Shown here one piece after another: positions 1-6,103 of a stretch of DNA of 6,640 nt. Location of the stretch: NCBI GenBank assembly GCA_028684915.1, contig JAQUEZ010000313.1, positions 1 through 6,640 of the forward strand. Direction: 5' to 3'. Numbering within the stretch: position 1 is the stretch's first letter; each line of letters starts with the position of its first letter. Under the pieces are notes generated by a model. That model ran no database searches and had not been told where the DNA came from. It was given only the letters and a program-made list of their open reading frames with translations. This DNA comes from Desulfobulbus sp. (GTDB lineage: Bacteria; Desulfobacterota; Desulfobulbia; Desulfobulbales; Desulfobulbaceae). The translations under genes and the position numbers were made by a program.

Positions 1-1699
1 GAACCAGGGCGCGGAATTTGATGGTCGAGAGAACCGGCGAGGTGAGAATAACCCGGTTGGCATGCTGTTCGGTCTCCTCGAAGATCGACTGCTGTTCCGG
101 GCCGATGGTGGTCTCCAGCGACATCACTACTGCCTCGCGCAGGGGGTCGATTGGCGGGTTAGTCACCTGGGCGAATAGCTGGCGAAAGTAATCGTAGAGC
201 GGCCGTTGCTGGCGGGAGAGCACCGCCATCGGCGTATCATCGCCCATGGAACCGGTGGCCTCCTGGCCGGTTTCCGCGAGTGGTCGCAGCAACTGATCGC
301 GCTCCTCAAAGCTGACCTGGTACATCTTCATCGCCATCTTCAAGGGCTCGCCTTCCAGTTCCCGGGTGGCCTTGTCCTGGCTCAGGGTCCCTTCAAGGCG
401 CAGGGTGTTGTCCTTGAGCCACTGTTTATAGGGAAGGCAGGTTTTAAGGGTATCATCGACCTCGCTGGTATGACGTAGAGTGCCAGTCTCGGTATCCACC
501 GATAAAATCTGCCCGGGGCCAAGGCGTCCCTTGGACACTACATCGCCGGCATCGTAGCTGTAGACACCGACCTCGGAGGCTACGGTCAGGAGGTTGTCGC
601 GGGTCAATACCCAGCGGGAGGGTCGCAGGCCGTTTCTATCCAGGGCGCAGACCGCATAGCGGCCATCGGAGATCACCAAGCCCGCCGGGCCGTCCCAGGA
701 CTCGGTATGCATCGAGTTGAATTCGTAGAAGGCGCGGCGGTCGGCGTCCAACTGCTCTGCATTTTGCCAGGCCGGGGGGATGAGCATTCGGATAGCCCGG
801 TGCAGGTCCATGCCGCCAGCCACCAGAACCTCGAGCATGTTGTCCAGGCTGGAGGAATCGGAGCCGGTGCGGTTGACCAGGGGGGCGATGGCCTTGATGT
901 CGGGCAGAAGCGGGGTCTTGAATTTGGAGGTCCGCGCATCGGCCCAGTTACGATTGCCGGTGATGGTGTTGATCTCGCCGTTGTGAGCCAGGAGGCGGAA
1001 GGGTTGCGCCAGAGGCCAACGGGGCATGGTGTTGGTGGAGAAGCGTTGGTGGAAAACGCAGATTGCGCTCATCAACGCAGGATCGGCCAGATCGGGGAAA
1101 AATCCCGGCAGATCGGCTGGCATCATCAGCCCCTTGTAGACCACCACGCCTTCGCTGAGGCTGGCAATGTAGAAGTCCGGATCATCGCCAAGCTGTTTTT
1201 CGGCAATACGCCGGGCAATGAGCAGCCGGGCGCGGAGTTGCTCTCGGCTTAAATCCCGACAGTTGATAAAGACCTGGGCAAAGTGCGGTAGCGAGGCCAA
1301 GGCAATCGGCCCTAGGCAGTCGGGATTGGTGGGGATCTGCCGCCAACCAGCCACTTCCAGTTCCTGCTCGCGCAGCGCCTGGGTGAGGATGTGTTGGGCT
1401 CGGTTTTTCAGCTCCCTATCTGGGCTGAGCATAAGGCTGCCCACCCCATAGCGCGCACTCAGTTCGCCAGTGCCACATTCCTTGGCCACTCTGCGCAGAA
1501 AACCGTCGGGCTTTTGCAGCAGTAGGCCGCAGCCATCGCCGGTGCGGCCATCGGCGGCAATGCCTCCCCGGTGGGTCATGCAGGTGAGTGCCTCAATGGC
1601 AGTGCGTACCAGCCGGTGACTGACTTCGCCCTTGGTATGGGCAATCAGGCCGAAGCCGCAGTTATCTTTAAATTCGTTGAGATCGTAAAGCCCTTTCAT
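1..1699 (-). CDS. gltB: Glutamate synthase (GOGAT) large subunit, N-terminal part; runs off the left edge
   Basis: Large subunit of glutamate synthase, which makes two glutamates from glutamine and 2-oxoglutarate in the cytoplasm. The reverse-strand reading gives 566 uninterrupted codons of a protein that is normally about 1,500 residues, so the FMN/Fe-S synthase part and the GXGXG domain lie outside the window. Residues 14-17 are CGFG: Cys14 is the expected catalytic nucleophile of the class II (Ntn) glutaminase, exposed by removal of a 13-residue propeptide. Other family landmarks are HRGG near 49, FHQRFSTNT near 217-225, [13 protein letters not shown] near 231-243, TGSDSSS near 270, and GSMGDDTP near 484, which opens the stretch leading to [20 protein letters not shown] in the central domain. 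Start chosen at the ATG complementary to 1697-1699: [10 protein letters not shown] leads directly into the conserved core, and a GAGG Shine-Dalgarno (complement of 1703-1706) lies 3 nt upstream. E. coli GltB has a longer propeptide. gltD would be expected further left; this cannot be seen. Confidence 0.97.
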   Translation of the reverse strand, partial: MKGLYDLNEFKDNCGFGLIAHTKGEVSHRLVRTAIEALTCMTHRGGIAADGRTGDGCGLLLQKPDGFLRRVAKECGTGELSARYGVGSLMLSPDRELKNRAQHILTQALREQELEVAGWRQIPTNPDCLGPIALASLPHFAQVFINCRDLSREQLRARLLIARRIAEKQLGDDPDFYIASLSEGVVVYKGLMMPADLPGFFPDLADPALMSAICVFHQRFSTNTMPRWPLAQPFRLLAHNGEINTITGNRNWADARTSKFKTPLLPDIKAIAPLVNRTGSDSSSLDNMLEVLVAGGMDLHRAIRMLIPPAWQNAEQLDADRRAFYEFNSMHTESWDGPAGLVISDGRYAVCALDRNGLRPSRWVLTRDNLLTVASEVGVYSYDAGDVVSKGRLGPGQILSVDTETGTLRHTSEVDDTLKTCLPYKQWLKDNTLRLEGTLSQDKATRELEGEPLKMAMKMYQVSFEERDQLLRPLAETGQEATGSMGDDTPMAVLSRQQRPLYDYFRQLFAQVTNPPIDPLREAVVMSLETTIGPEQQSIFEETEQHANRVILTSPVLSTIKFRALV

Positions 1700-1714
1700 G
1701 GTCCTCGGCACGTT

Positions 1715-1876
1715 TGATGGCGTCGTCAAAACTTCGAGTTCCTGCGTCGCAGCTTTTTTTTCGACCCTCGACACACTTTCTGTATGTCTTCGCACCGTGA
1801 AAAAAGCTCCTCCTCGTCTCTCTGTGTTTTTCTGAGCCATCTCTTAGAGTGTGATGGACTTTTTACGAGGCCATCA
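1715..1876. mobile_element. MITE-like non-autonomous element with terminal inverted repeats
   Basis: The ends are 17-nt imperfect inverted repeats. The left end 1715-1731 reads TGATGGCGTCGTCAAAA; its reverse complement matches the right end 1860-1876 (TTTTTACGAGGCCATCA) at 15 of 17 positions. The 7-mer CACGTTT occurs at 1709-1715 and again at 1875-1881, and the part lying wholly outside the repeats, CGTT (1711-1714 and 1877-1880), fits a 4-bp target duplication. The interior has no credible gene and contains a long hairpin (1751-1808). Size, lack of coding capacity, terminal repeats and flanking duplication together fit a miniature inverted-repeat element. The left boundary is only 15 bp upstream of the gltB start codon, so gltB transcription must begin in the element or pass through it. 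A degenerate match to the right end occurs at 3577-3606. The transposase family that would mobilise it is not identifiable from this window. Confidence 0.6.
1751..1808. repeat. Long imperfect hairpin inside the MITE-like element
   Basis: The arms are AGCTTTTTTTTCG (1751-1763) and CGTGAAAAAAGCT (1796-1808). They pair over 13 positions with one mismatch and one G-T wobble. The 32-nt loop contains a second inverted repeat, GACACAC (1770-1776) against GTATGTC (1782-1788), with one mismatch. This nested pairing is typical of the folded cores of small dispersed bacterial repeats. On the minus strand it would form part of a gltB leader RNA if transcription starts to its right. It is not a convincing terminator for either neighbour, because the T-run is inside the stem rather than after it. 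Confidence 0.55.
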
Positions 1877-1888
1877 CGTTTAAGACAA
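1860..1888 (-). promoter_or_regulatory. Weak candidate promoter for gltB
   Basis: Read on the minus strand, TTGTCT (complement of 1883-1888) and TAAAAA (complement of 1860-1865) are separated by 17 nt. Each hexamer matches the sigma70 consensus at four of six positions. The -35 lies outside the MITE-like element and the -10 lies inside its right terminal repeat, so the insertion could have created or altered this promoter. Such weak pairs arise easily by chance; it is recorded because no better minus-strand promoter was seen between gltB and 2000. Confidence 0.22.
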
Positions 1889-1928
1889 AGTGAAACCTCA
1901 CTAAAGCATTGGATGTTTGAGTCTGCAA

Positions 1929-1943
1929 CAGGAATTATTCCTG
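1929..1943. repeat. 15-bp perfect palindrome, candidate protein-binding site
   Basis: CAGGAAT and ATTCCTG flank a single T and are perfectly complementary. A further outer pair, TTGAG (1917-1921) with CTCAA (1949-1953), nests around it. The palindrome sits between two divergently transcribed genes, upstream of the promoter at 2001-2028 and upstream of gltB. A dimeric regulator site is the simplest reading. An RNA hairpin with a 5-bp stem (CAGGA/TCCTG) is also possible. No regulator family is recognised from the motif. Confidence 0.4.
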
Positions 1944-1980
1944 AGTAGCTCAAGCTCCCTTTGTGGGCGCGACCCGGGGG

Positions 1981-1997
1981 AAGAAGAAAACCTTCTT
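1981..1997. repeat. Short inverted repeat just upstream of the -35 box
   Basis: AAGAAG (1981-1986) and CTTCTT (1992-1997) are perfect complements around AAAAC. The arms share the GAAGAA/TTCTTC core with the larger inverted repeat at 2025-2047, though with a different spacing. The two could be paired operator sites flanking the -35 element. The arms are short and purine-rich, so chance is a real alternative. Confidence 0.3.
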
Positions 1998-2000
1998 GTG

Positions 2001-2028
2001 TTGACACTCTTGTCGGGGCCTTTACACT
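2001..2028 (+). promoter_or_regulatory. Sigma70-like promoter for the DHH-CBS gene
   Basis: A perfect -35 TTGACA (2001-2006) is followed after 16 nt by TACACT (2023-2028), which matches the -10 consensus at four positions including the key first T, second A and last T. Transcription would begin near 2035, leaving a leader of about 100 nt before the ATG at 2135. The location supports that ATG over the upstream in-frame ATG at 1961, which would precede the promoter. The leader can fold a GGCGGC/GCTGCC stem (2075-2080 with 2089-2094, one G-U pair) shortly before the gene. Confidence 0.55.
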
Positions 2029-2047
2029 GAAGAAGTATTCTTCAGTG
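2025..2047. promoter_or_regulatory. Perfect inverted repeat over the -10 and start site; candidate operator
   Basis: CACTGAAGAA (2025-2034) and TTCTTCAGTG (2038-2047) are exact reverse complements around a GTA spacer. The left arm overlaps the -10 hexamer and the centre falls where transcription should begin. A dimeric repressor bound here would block RNA polymerase. Because the predicted start is near the centre, a full RNA hairpin would not be transcribed from this promoter, which favours a DNA operator reading. The binding protein is unknown. Confidence 0.5.
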
Positions 2048-2134
2048 CTCTTCAACCTGTTGATGCACTTCGGTGGCGGCGGAAAGTTGCTGCCCGCAGC
2101 CATCTCTCTTCCTTCTTCGCAACGGGCTAACAGT

Positions 2135-3433
2135 ATGCATATCGCCACCACCCATCGCAACACCGATTTTGACGGTCTGTCTTCCATTATTGCCGCGACC
2201 CTGCTGTATCCAGGAACCATCGCCGTTTGCCCCAAAAGCGTCAATCCCAATGTGCATAGATTTCTCTCGTTGCACAAGACCTCCTTTGACATCATTTTAA
2301 GCAGTGAGGTTAAGCTTGAGGAGGTCAGTCGCCTGATCATCGCCGATACCAACCAATGGCGGCGGATTGAGCGGTTAGACCAGCTTCGCGATCGCCCGGA
2401 GATCGAACTGATTCTCTGGGATCATCACCTGGGGATCGGTGATATCAATCCCCATTGGCAGTGTGTGGAGAAGATTGGGGCGACCATCACCCTTTTTACC
2501 CGTGAAATCAAAGCGCAGCAGATCAGCCTTACTCCGCTGCAGGCTACCCTTTTTCTGATCGGCCTTTATGAGGATACCGGACAGCTGACCTTCAGTTCCA
2601 CTACCCCCGAGGATGCGCGGGCCGCTGCCCTTTTGCTGGAGCAGGGGGCAGACCTGACCATTGTGGTCGATTTTTTGAACATGGCCTATGGCGAGGTACA
2701 GAAAAAAGTGCTTTTCCGCCTGATGCGCGATGCCGAACAGCATGAGATCAAGGGGAAGCTGGTGGGGCTGGGGGTGGTACATATCAACAAGCATGTGGAA
2801 CTGGCGACGGTGGTGCAGCTTTACGGCAAGATTGTCAACGCGGATGCGGTCTTTGTCGTTTTTGTCAACGAGGGTGGGGACTATTTCATCATCGGTCGCA
2901 GTTCCACCCCGGAGATCAACGTCAACACCATCCTGCGACGGTTTGGCGGGGGAGGGCATCCCGGGGCGGGATCGGCCACCATCCACGATATTTCCGTTTC
3001 ACCAGGGGAACTGCGCCAGAAAATTATTACTGCCCTCCATGAAGAGCAGCGGGGAGCCGCTCTGGTGGCAGATATGATGTCCTTCCCGGTGACCAGTGTC
3101 GCACCCCAAACCCCGATGCATGAGGTGCAGCGGATTATGGAGGATGAAAAAATTCGCGGGATTGTGGTCGAAGATCAGGAGTGTGTGCAGGGGATTGTGG
3201 TTCTGTGGGATCTGAAAAAATTGAAGCAGCGCAAACAGTGGGACAGCCCGGTCAAGGCCTTTATGAACCGCAATGTCACCACCATTACTCCAGACGCCCT
3301 GGCCAGTGAAGCCGCTGAATTGATGGTCCAAAAAAATATAGGGCACCTGCCGGTGGTCCAGGGGCAAAAAGTAATCGGCATTGTCACCCGCACCGATATC
3401 ATTAACTACCTCTACGGCATGCTGCCTGACTGA
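2135..3433 (+). CDS. DHH/DHHA1 phosphoesterase with two C-terminal CBS domains
   Basis: A 432-residue cytoplasmic protein of the DHH superfamily, metal-dependent phosphodiesterases that act on nucleotide substrates. DHH motifs in order: THRNTDFDG (6-14) with metal-binding Asp11 and Asp13, IIADT with Asp71, the signature DHH at 96-98, and EDTG (146-149). The DHHA1 substrate-binding domain ends in GGGGHPGAGSA (271-281). Two CBS modules follow, about 311-368 and 373-430, which usually sense adenine nucleotides. The order DHH-DHHA1-CBS-CBS is the front half of a larger deltaproteobacterial/Aquifex-type family that continues into a tRNA nucleotidyltransferase/poly(A) polymerase; here the protein stops right after CBS2 and no frame downstream resumes that domain. 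Start: the frame is open from an ATG at 1961, but the family core begins at MHIATTHRNTDFDG and a promoter lies in between, so 2135 is preferred despite a weak Shine-Dalgarno. The exact substrate (oligoribonucleotide, cyclic dinucleotide or other) cannot be told from sequence. Confidence 0.9.
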   Translation: MHIATTHRNTDFDGLSSIIAATLLYPGTIAVCPKSVNPNVHRFLSLHKTSFDIILSSEVKLEEVSRLIIADTNQWRRIERLDQLRDRPEIELILWDHHLGIGDINPHWQCVEKIGATITLFTREIKAQQISLTPLQATLFLIGLYEDTGQLTFSSTTPEDARAAALLLEQGADLTIVVDFLNMAYGEVQKKVLFRLMRDAEQHEIKGKLVGLGVVHINKHVELATVVQLYGKIVNADAVFVVFVNEGGDYFIIGRSSTPEINVNTILRRFGGGGHPGAGSATIHDISVSPGELRQKIITALHEEQRGAALVADMMSFPVTSVAPQTPMHEVQRIMEDEKIRGIVVEDQECVQGIVVLWDLKKLKQRKQWDSPVKAFMNRNVTTITPDALASEAAELMVQKNIGHLPVVQGQKVIGIVTRTDIINYLYGMLPD

Positions 3434-3515
3434 AATATGCAATTTAGGGACGGCTTATAAACCACGATGGGCACGCAGATCAGTTGAGGTATTGCCCAGG
3501 TCAACATCATTTTCA

Positions 3516-3545
3516 GGGGTTGTTTCGAGAACAGCCCATTTTTTT
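3516..3545 (+). terminator. Probable intrinsic terminator after the DHH-CBS gene
   Basis: GGG (3516-3518) pairs with CCC (3535-3537) and TTGTT (3520-3524) with AACAG (3530-3534, including one T-G wobble). G3519 is bulged and the loop is TCGAG. Seven T residues follow at 3539-3545. It lies 82 nt after the stop codon. A second weak stem, TGGGCA/TGCCCA (3468-3473 with 3493-3498), precedes it. The bulge makes it only moderately strong. Confidence 0.55.
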
Positions 3546-3576
3546 CTCCACATAAATTACCTTTCTCGTCATGAAA

Positions 3577-3606
3577 AGAGTGTGATAGGCTTTAGTACGC
3601 CATACA
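3577..3606 (+). repeat. Degenerate copy of the right end of the MITE-like element
   Basis: AGAGTGTGAT (3577-3586) is identical to 1846-1855. The following bases keep recognisable pieces of the right terminal repeat in the same order (GCTTT, TACG, CCAT) with substitutions and a small deletion. No matching left end was found nearby. It may be a decayed solo end next to the receptor remnant; a chance match extended by eye cannot be excluded. Confidence 0.35.
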
Positions 3607-3656
3607 GGGTAATTTTTTGGTCGTTGATTATATAAATTTTTTGATTTTGTTGGCGG

Positions 3657-3878
3657 ATGCAAAAAACACCAATAGCATCTCTTGGGAGAGTACTCTTTGT
3701 CCTGGCAGTTGTCGTTCTGCCCGAAGTGGGAATGGCGGCCACGCCTGCGGTCGACGAGTACCTCGATTGGGTCATCACCTAGGAAGATATTCGTCGCTCC
3801 GGCATCACCTCCATCCCGGACGGACTCGCCATGGTGCCGGGCATCCAGGTCAGCCGCATCAGCAGTTCCAGCTGGTGA
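3657..3878 (+). pseudogene. Remnant of a TonB-dependent receptor (signal peptide and partial plug)
   Basis: From ATG 3657 the frame encodes a signal-peptide-like start (MQKTPIASLG followed by LFVLAVVVLP, ending MAATP), then DEYLDWVIT, a TAG stop at 3780-3782, then EDIRRSGITSIPDGLAMVPG, IQVSRISSSSW and TGA (3876-3878). It aligns with the intact receptor at 4040. The EY pair is at residues 34-35 in both, about 28 residues (39-66 of the intact protein) are missing in frame, and the internal TAG replaces the CAG for Gln70. Across the 35 codons after the deletion I count 75 of 105 identical bases and 25 of 35 identical residues. That is an old or diverged paralogue rather than a recent duplicate. 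The rest of the plug and the whole barrel are absent. It is not expected to make a functional protein. A standard gene finder would miss it because of the stop. Confidence 0.85.
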
Positions 3879-3935
3879 CTTCTCTCCCTAATTTTGCAAA
3901 GTGTACCTCTTGGCTGCCGGTCTTTTCCTCCTCCG

Positions 3936-3965
3936 TTGACACCATGTGATGATCTGGAATACAGC
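3936..3965 (+). promoter_or_regulatory. Candidate promoter for the receptor-YfiR operon
   Basis: A perfect -35 TTGACA (3936-3941) is followed 18 nt later by TACAGC (3960-3965), a poor -10 with three matches. Transcription would start near 3972, giving a leader of roughly 70 nt. The consensus -35 at the right distance from the gene is the main support. No Fur box or cobalamin riboswitch was recognised between the receptor remnant and the intact receptor. Confidence 0.3.
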
Positions 3966-4010
3966 GCGTGTCGTGAGGGCGAACATTTTTTTGGGGACGT
4001 CGGTGATAGG

Positions 4011-4026
4011 AAAAAAAACTTTTTTT
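4011..4026 (+). other. A8-C-T7 tract in the receptor leader
   Basis: Eight A residues (4011-4018), one C and seven T residues (4020-4026) form a near-perfect A/T palindrome 13 nt upstream of the receptor ATG. It could bend DNA, fold back in the mRNA, or be a slippage-prone tract. The region between it and the ATG has no good Shine-Dalgarno, so structure here could matter for translation initiation. Its function is unknown. The rest of 3879-4039 shows nothing else definable. Confidence 0.35.
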
Positions 4027-4039
4027 ATGACAGCTGGTT

Positions 4040-6076
4040 ATGATGATAAAAAATCGAAAAACAAGAACGATTACATCGGCTTCGCTTTTCCTCTTCATAG
4101 GTGGTACGGCGATGGCCAGTGCCGCCACTCCAGGTAACGAATATTTTGAGCTGGATATTGCCCAGCTGATGAATATCACCGTTACCTCGGTGTCCAAGCG
4201 TGATCAGCGACTTGCCGATGCTCCGGCTGCGGTTTTTGTCATCACCCAGGAAGATATTCGCCGTTCCGGGGTGACTAATATCGCCGATGCCCTCGCCATG
4301 GCGCCGGGCATTCAGGTGGCACAGATCTCCGCCTCCAAATGGTCGGTTTCTTCCCGCGGCTTTGCCGGTTTCACCTCCAATAAGCTCCTGGTCCTCATTG
4401 ATGGTCGTTCGGTCTATTCACCGGCCTACAGTGGGGTCTTTTGGGATGCGCAGAACACCATGCTTGAGGATATCGACCGGATTGAGGTCATCCGTGGTCC
4501 CGGGGGAACGCTCTGGGGAGCCAATGCGGTTAACGGGGTGATCAATATCATCACCAAGAAGGCGCAAGACACCCAAGGCGGGCTGGTACGGGCCAGCCTC
4601 GGGAGTGAGGGGACAATGTCCGCCGCCGGCCGTTATGGCGGCAAAATCTCCCAAAACACCTTTGCCCGTTTCTATCTCACCTACGATGAATTCGCCGCCA
4701 ATCGATTGCACAGTACAGAGGCCGACGGCAACGATTCCTGGCAACCCAAGCAGACTGGGTTTCGCATGGATGGCCAACCGAACGGCAAAAGTGAGTGGAC
4801 CTTGCAGGGGGATTTGTATGATAATGGAGGCGATCAGTGGGTTGTTCCCTACTGGACGAGCACTTCGCCCTATTACTCGTCCGTGGATGACCAATGGGAT
4901 GCCAAAGGCGGCAACATTCTCGGCCGTTGGCGTCAGCAGTTGAGCGGTGATCAGGCCCTAACTTTCAAGGTCTACTATGATTACAACAAACGCAGTGATG
5001 CGGTGTTCAACCTTGAGTTTAAAACTATTGATCTTGATCTCCAGTACGAAACCAAGCTCGGGCAGCGGCAGAACCTGACTTTGGGCGTTGAGTACCGGTC
5101 GATCCAGGGTGAATTCGACGAGACCTATCAGGTTTCCTTGCCGGATCGAAACGATAACCTTTACAGTGCTTTTATTCAGGACGAGATTAACCTGGTGGCT
5201 GATCGGCTGTGGCTGACCCTGGGGAGCAAATACGAGCATAACGATTATACCGGCAACGAATGGCAGCCCAGTGCCAAGTTGTTGTGGAAGCCTAGCCTGG
5301 ATCACTCGTTGTGGACCTCGGCCGCTCGTGCGGTGCGTACCCCCTCCATTGTCGAGCAGTACGGCCGGGTGCTTATGGGGCGCTATCCGGTCTATATAGG
5401 TTCAGCCTTCATCGGCACTGGCAACATTAATTTTGTGGGCAACCAGGATTTTGACTCCGAGATCGTCAATGCTTATGAACTGGGCTACAGGTGGCAGGCC
5501 ACCAGAAACCTCTCCTTTGATCTGGCTCTGTTCTATAATGATTATGATAAAATTTATACCGCCCATCCAACTCAAGTCGGTTTCGATGTTGACAGTGTTT
5601 TTGTCAATGCCCAGTCTGGCAGCGGTCAGGGGTTTGAGCTGGCGGTCGACTGGCAGGCCAGAGCCTGGCTCTCCTTTGCCCTGGCCTACTCCTACCTGGA
5701 GACCGATCTGACCACCGAGGCTTGGGTCGGCACCCAGGCCGGAAGTGATTGGGTTGCCAAATCCGCACCAAAAAATCAGGTGTCGCTACGCTCCTCGATC
5801 GCCCTAGCGGATGATTGGCGACTTAACCTCTGGCTGCGGTATGTTGATCAGGTTTCCTGCCGGAACTCGGCCGACCTTCTCGGTAATCCGGTCAACATTG
5901 ATGATTATTTTGTTCTCAATGCCAACCTGATCTGGACCCCAAGCAAAAATCTCGAATTTATGCTCGCTGGTCAGAATCTTACCGACAGCGGACAGTTGCG
6001 TTATCTTTCCGAATACCAGACTCCGGCCACGGAAATTGAACGTATGGTGTATGGCAAGTTCACCTGGCGGTTTTAA
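4040..6076 (+). CDS. TonB-dependent outer-membrane receptor
   Basis: A 678-residue outer-membrane receptor that imports (or senses) a ligand using energy from TonB-ExbB-ExbD. Residues 1-29 form a signal peptide: a basic start (MMIKNRKTRT), the hydrophobic stretch LFLFIGG, and an ASAA cleavage region. NITVTSVSK (45-53) is a plausible TonB box. The plug spans about 55-175 with VFVITQEDIRRSG, LLVLIDGRSVY and the diagnostic IEVIRGPGGTLWGANAV (148-164) running into NGVINIITK. The remainder is beta-barrel, rich in alternating aromatic strands, with a typical C-terminal receptor segment ending GKFTWRF and a terminal Phe. Length is normal for the family. There is no N-terminal STN signalling domain. 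The ligand cannot be assigned: the plug resembles the CirA/BtuB-like group, and this subgroup often sits beside DUF4154 genes, as here. A YfiR-like gene follows after 27 nt. A second ATG at 4043 is an equally possible start; the Shine-Dalgarno is weak for both. Confidence 0.95.
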   Translation: MMIKNRKTRTITSASLFLFIGGTAMASAATPGNEYFELDIAQLMNITVTSVSKRDQRLADAPAAVFVITQEDIRRSGVTNIADALAMAPGIQVAQISASKWSVSSRGFAGFTSNKLLVLIDGRSVYSPAYSGVFWDAQNTMLEDIDRIEVIRGPGGTLWGANAVNGVINIITKKAQDTQGGLVRASLGSEGTMSAAGRYGGKISQNTFARFYLTYDEFAANRLHSTEADGNDSWQPKQTGFRMDGQPNGKSEWTLQGDLYDNGGDQWVVPYWTSTSPYYSSVDDQWDAKGGNILGRWRQQLSGDQALTFKVYYDYNKRSDAVFNLEFKTIDLDLQYETKLGQRQNLTLGVEYRSIQGEFDETYQVSLPDRNDNLYSAFIQDEINLVADRLWLTLGSKYEHNDYTGNEWQPSAKLLWKPSLDHSLWTSAARAVRTPSIVEQYGRVLMGRYPVYIGSAFIGTGNINFVGNQDFDSEIVNAYELGYRWQATRNLSFDLALFYNDYDKIYTAHPTQVGFDVDSVFVNAQSGSGQGFELAVDWQARAWLSFALAYSYLETDLTTEAWVGTQAGSDWVAKSAPKNQVSLRSSIALADDWRLNLWLRYVDQVSCRNSADLLGNPVNIDDYFVLNANLIWTPSKNLEFMLAGQNLTDSGQLRYLSEYQTPATEIERMVYGKFTWRF

Positions 6077-6103
6077 CCCTTTTCCTTGGCGCACAGGCAT
6101 CTG

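Noticed and set aside
707..1252. 181-codon plus-strand open frame opposite gltB
   Set aside because: It is complementary to the conserved glutaminase motifs of gltB, which explain the open frame.
1707..1720. GGCACG at 1707-1712 as a sigma54 -24 element
   Set aside because: No GC/TTGC -12 element follows at the needed spacing, and the orientation is away from gltB.
1726..2352. 208-codon minus-strand open frame across the intergenic region and the start of the DHH-CBS gene
   Set aside because: It reads through the MITE-like element and antisense to the conserved DHH motifs. The product is low-complexity Ser/Arg/Lys-rich with no recognisable domain.
2375..2986. 203-codon minus-strand open frame inside the DHH-CBS gene
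   Set aside because: It is the antisense shadow of a strongly conserved coding region and shows no family features of its own.
3434..3656. A missing nucleotidyltransferase domain continuing the DHH-CBS gene after a frameshift
   Set aside because: None of the three forward frames after 3433 shows poly(A) polymerase motifs, and a terminator-like hairpin follows.
3617..3949. 110-codon plus-strand frame over the receptor remnant
   Set aside because: It is the wrong frame; the homology to the receptor lies in the frame starting at 3657 and is interrupted by stops.
3879..4039. Cobalamin riboswitch or Fur box upstream of the receptor
   Set aside because: I searched for both by eye because such receptors often have them, but saw no conserved core of either.
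4418..4894. 158-codon minus-strand open frame inside the receptor gene
   Set aside because: It is the antisense shadow of the plug and first barrel strands, with no recognisable motif.
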